Part shown: one piece after another, positions 32,368 to 34,545 of the stretch
Layout of the letters: every line of letters starts with the position of its first letter
Position numbering within the stretch: position 1 is the first letter of the stretch
Assembly: GCA_002336765.1 (NCBI GenBank)
Contig: DDES01000213.1
Coordinates: forward strand, 229 to 34,773
Direction of reading: 5' to 3'
Source of the DNA: Novosphingobium sp. UBA1948
Lineage (GTDB): Bacteria > Pseudomonadota > Alphaproteobacteria > Sphingomonadales > Sphingomonadaceae
Length of the DNA stretch: 34,545 nt
Notes under the pieces: model-generated
Told to the model about the DNA's origin: nothing
Database searches by the model: none
The model's input: only the letters and a program-made list of their open reading frames with translations
Translations under genes and position numbers: made by a program

Positions 32368-33888
32368 TTATGCAGCCCCGCTGCGCGATTTGCCCGCGCG
32401 CGGAATCGCCAGCGGGTGGACATTCTCCAGCCCGTAGCGCTCCAGTTTGGCGCGCAGCCCTACGCGTGAGAGGCCCAGTTCGCGCGCGGTCTGGCTCTTG
32501 TTCCAGCGGTGGCGGATCAGGCTCTCGCGGATGATCTGCGCTTCCATCTGCGCCACGCGCTCCTTCAGATCGCCGGAAAGGCCCGCCAGATCGGCCAGCA
32601 CAGTCTCCTCGCCGCCGCCCGTCGGCGCGGCTGCGGCGGGCGCGGCGATATGGGGCGAGAGTACATCCACCCCCAGCCAGCGCCCTTCCGTGCCGCGCAC
32701 CATCATGCGCCCGATCTCGTTCTGCAACTCGCGCACATTGCCCGGCCAGTCATAGGCCGACAGGCGCGCCATCGCCTCGTCCGACACGCCCGCGACGCGC
32801 TTGCCCATCGTGGTCATCGCGCGGTCGAGCAGGGTTTGCACCAGCACCGGCAGATCGCACAGCCGGTCTTTCAGCGCGGGCAGGCGCACGATCATGCCCG
32901 CAAGGCGATAGAACAGATCGGCGCGGAAACGGCCCGCGCGCACTTCCTCTTCCAGATCGCGGTTGGTGGCGGCGATCACGCGCACATCCACCTTGCGCGT
33001 GCGGACATGGCCGAGCGGGCGCACCTCGCCCTCCTGCAACACGCGCAGCAATTTCACCTGAAAGGCAGGGCTGACCTCGCCGATCTCGTCGAGAAACACC
33101 GTGCCACCATCGGCGCGCTCGAACAGGCCGGTGTGATCGTCAATCGCGCCGGTGAACGCGCCCTTCTTGTGGCCAAACAGCTCGCTTTCCAGCAATTCAT
33201 CAGGCAGCGCGCCGCAATTTTCCACCACGAAAGGCTTGTTCCAGCGCAGCGATCCATAATGCAGCGCGCGCGCGGCCAGTTCCTTGCCCGTGCCCGACGA
33301 TCCGATCAGCAGCACCGGCACATCAAAGGGCGCCACCTGAGCCAGCGAGGAGCAGACCGCATCCATCGGGCTGCCTTGCGCGCGCACAATGCCATCGTCG
33401 AACCCATAGGCGCGGCGCACCTGTTCCTTGCGCTTTTCCACCACGGCGCCCGCCGCCTTGGGCGCCATGCGCAATTCCACCGCCAGCAATTCATTCTCGC
33501 GCTGGAGCCGGTAGAGGCGGCAGGCCGATTGCAGCGTCAGCAACAGATGGTCGGGATGCCACGGCTTGGTGATATACTGGAAAATGCCCGCCTGGTTGAT
33601 GCCGTCGATAATATCATGCGCATCGGCATAGCCGGAAATGATCATGCGGATCACATCGGGCCAGCGCTCTTTCACCTCGCCCAGAAATTCCACCCCGCTG
33701 CGCTCGGGCATGCGCTGGTCGCACAGGATCACCTGCACCCAATTGTCCGCCAGCAGTTTCTCCGCCTCGCGAGTGGAGCCGGCCGTCAACACCTCGAACT
33801 CGTCCTCAAGGATGCGGCGCAAGGATTCAAGGCTGCGCACCTCGTCGTCAACGATCAGCACGGTGGGCAAGGTGGCGGTCTGGGTCAT
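32368..33888 (-). CDS. hoxA: Sigma-54-dependent response regulator of hydrogenase genes (HoxA/HupR)
   Basis: A 506-residue NtrC-type regulator. The receiver domain (8-125) has acidic D14 and D15, phospho-acceptor D57 in LCDQRMP and K108 in YITKPW. The AAA+ domain (about 165-400) shows Walker A GSSGTGKE (196-203), the sigma-54 contact loop GAFTGA (243-248) and Walker B GTVFLDEIGE. A FIS-type helix-turn-helix at the C-terminus (about 455-490, NKSQTARELGLSRVGLRAKL) binds DNA. HoxA and HupR activate hydrogenase promoters, acting in the unphosphorylated form in studied species. The intact GAFTGA suggests sigma-54 promoters. The ATG at 33888 is chosen over the longer frame to 33948 because it places the receiver start correctly. 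It begins 13 bases after hypE. Confidence 0.92.
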   Translation of the reverse strand: MTQTATLPTVLIVDDEVRSLESLRRILEDEFEVLTAGSTREAEKLLADNWVQVILCDQRMPERSGVEFLGEVKERWPDVIRMIISGYADAHDIIDGINQAGIFQYITKPWHPDHLLLTLQSACRLYRLQRENELLAVELRMAPKAAGAVVEKRKEQVRRAYGFDDGIVRAQGSPMDAVCSSLAQVAPFDVPVLLIGSSGTGKELAARALHYGSLRWNKPFVVENCGALPDELLESELFGHKKGAFTGAIDDHTGLFERADGGTVFLDEIGEVSPAFQVKLLRVLQEGEVRPLGHVRTRKVDVRVIAATNRDLEEEVRAGRFRADLFYRLAGMIVRLPALKDRLCDLPVLVQTLLDRAMTTMGKRVAGVSDEAMARLSAYDWPGNVRELQNEIGRMMVRGTEGRWLGVDVLSPHIAAPAAAAPTGGGEETVLADLAGLSGDLKERVAQMEAQIIRESLIRHRWNKSQTARELGLSRVGLRAKLERYGLENVHPLAIPRAGKSRSGAA

Positions 33889-33901
33889 GCTGTCGGCCTC
33901 C

Positions 33902-34545
33902 CTAGCAGATGCGCGGCAATTGTTCACCCGCCAGCCAGTCCACCACACGGGTGCCGCCGATCAGCGTGGTCATGGTGACAAGGCCCGGCGTGTCGCCGCT
34001 GGCGCGCGGGCCGGTGGTGCCGATGCGCACGGCATCCGCGCCTTCGGGATGGCGGCGCATGATGGCCAGCACGGTGTCGGCCCGATCGGCGGGGCAGAAG
34101 CACACCAGCTTGCCCTCGTTGGCGATATGCAGCGGATCGAGCCCCAGCAATTCGCAGGCCCCCGCCACCTCGGCGCGCACGGGGATCGCCGCCTCGTCAA
34201 TCGCCATACGCACACCCGCGCTGCTCGCCAATTCGTTGAGCGTGGCCGAGAGGCCGCCGCGCGTGGGATCGCGCAGACAGGCAATCTCGGGCACAGCCTC
34301 CAGCATATCGCCCACCATGCGGTGCAGCGCCGCGCTGTCCGAAGCGATGGTGGTGCCAAATTCCAGCCCCTGCCGCTGGCTGAGGATCGCCACGCCATGA
34401 TCACCCAGCGTGCCCGACAACAGGATCGCCATATCGGGCGCGATGCGCTGCGGCGCGATCTCCACCCCTTCGGGCACCACGCCGATGCCGGTGGTGGTGA
34501 TGTAGAGGCCGTCGCAGGCCCCGCGCTCGACCACCTTGGTATCGC
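33902..34545 (-). CDS. hypE: Hydrogenase maturation protein HypE (partial, 5' end outside window)
   Basis: The last 214 codons of HypE, open to the right edge; full-length HypE is about 340 residues, so the N-terminal third is missing. The visible part reads DTKVVERGACDGLYITTTGIG, then LLSGTLGDHGVAIL and CLRDPTRGGLSATLNELA, all family segments of the PurM-like fold. It ends in the hallmark PRIC, whose terminal cysteine accepts the carbamoyl group from HypF and is dehydrated to thiocyanate for transfer to the HypC-HypD complex. It precedes hoxA by 13 bases. Together with hypF it brackets the sensor genes, so the operon probably continues rightward with other hyp or hydrogenase structural genes. 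Confidence 0.95.
   Translation of the reverse strand, partial: DTKVVERGACDGLYITTTGIGVVPEGVEIAPQRIAPDMAILLSGTLGDHGVAILSQRQGLEFGTTIASDSAALHRMVGDMLEAVPEIACLRDPTRGGLSATLNELASSAGVRMAIDEAAIPVRAEVAGACELLGLDPLHIANEGKLVCFCPADRADTVLAIMRRHPEGADAVRIGTTGPRASGDTPGLVTMTTLIGGTRVVDWLAGEQLPRIC

Noticed and set aside
1..34545. Mobile elements, CRISPR arrays, tRNA or rRNA genes
   Set aside because: I looked for transposase motifs, spaced repeats and tRNA-like sequences and saw none.

Overview
The window is high-GC DNA, densely packed with genes. A TonB-dependent carbohydrate receptor sits beside a flavin-dependent halogenase, a LacI regulator, an MFS sugar porter, two GH13 enzymes and a GH97 enzyme. This points to an alphaproteobacterium of the sphingomonad type (Novosphingobium/Sphingomonas-like) or a Caulobacter relative. 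That assignment is inference from gene content and style; no rRNA or other marker gene is present. I saw no tRNA, rRNA, CRISPR array, insertion sequence or phage gene, and no stretch over 300 bases lacks a gene.

Region 1 (1-10411, all minus strand, read right to left) is a nucleotide-sugar and glycan-modification operon. rfbF, rfbG and rfbH make a CDP-4-keto-3,6-dideoxyhexose intermediate. They are followed by an HpcH/HpaI-type aldolase, an acetolactate-synthase-like thiamine diphosphate enzyme (YerE-like candidate), a HAD phosphatase, an SDR reductase/epimerase, a GT2 polyprenyl-phosphate glycosyltransferase, a GtrA-like flippase and the start of a COG2509-type FAD dehydrogenase that leaves the window. 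Most junctions overlap or are only a few bases apart. The likely product is an unusual, possibly branched-chain dideoxy sugar placed on a lipid carrier and exported to modify a surface glycan. The combination of ThDP enzyme and aldolase makes this the best candidate for undescribed chemistry here.

Region 2 (10543-12477, plus strand) is a lone secreted CocE/NonD-type serine hydrolase. It diverges from the sugar operon and its stop overlaps that of the convergent MFS gene.

Region 3 (12474-25327) is a malto-oligosaccharide utilisation locus resembling the Caulobacter mal locus. The MFS porter and LacI regulator are on the minus strand. The TonB receptor, flavin-dependent halogenase, secreted GH13 amylase, cytoplasmic GH13 alpha-glucosidase and secreted GH97 alpha-glucosidase are on the plus strand. 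A conserved composite element of 26-28 bases lies upstream of the porter and again in the lacI-receptor gap, and is a good operator candidate.

Region 4 (25361-34545, minus strand) is a hydrogen-sensing operon: hypE (cut by the right edge), a HoxA/HupR response regulator, a HupT/HoxJ-like histidine kinase, the regulatory [NiFe]-hydrogenase small and large subunits (hupU, hupV), the maturase hypF and a membrane-anchored DUF3422 protein. The large subunit ends at the active-site His motif, and the small subunit has no Tat signal. Both features are hallmarks of cytoplasmic H2 sensors. The energy-converting uptake hydrogenase and the other hyp genes are not in the window and presumably lie beyond the right edge. 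A perfect hairpin at 25333-25356 separates this operon from the convergent carbohydrate locus.
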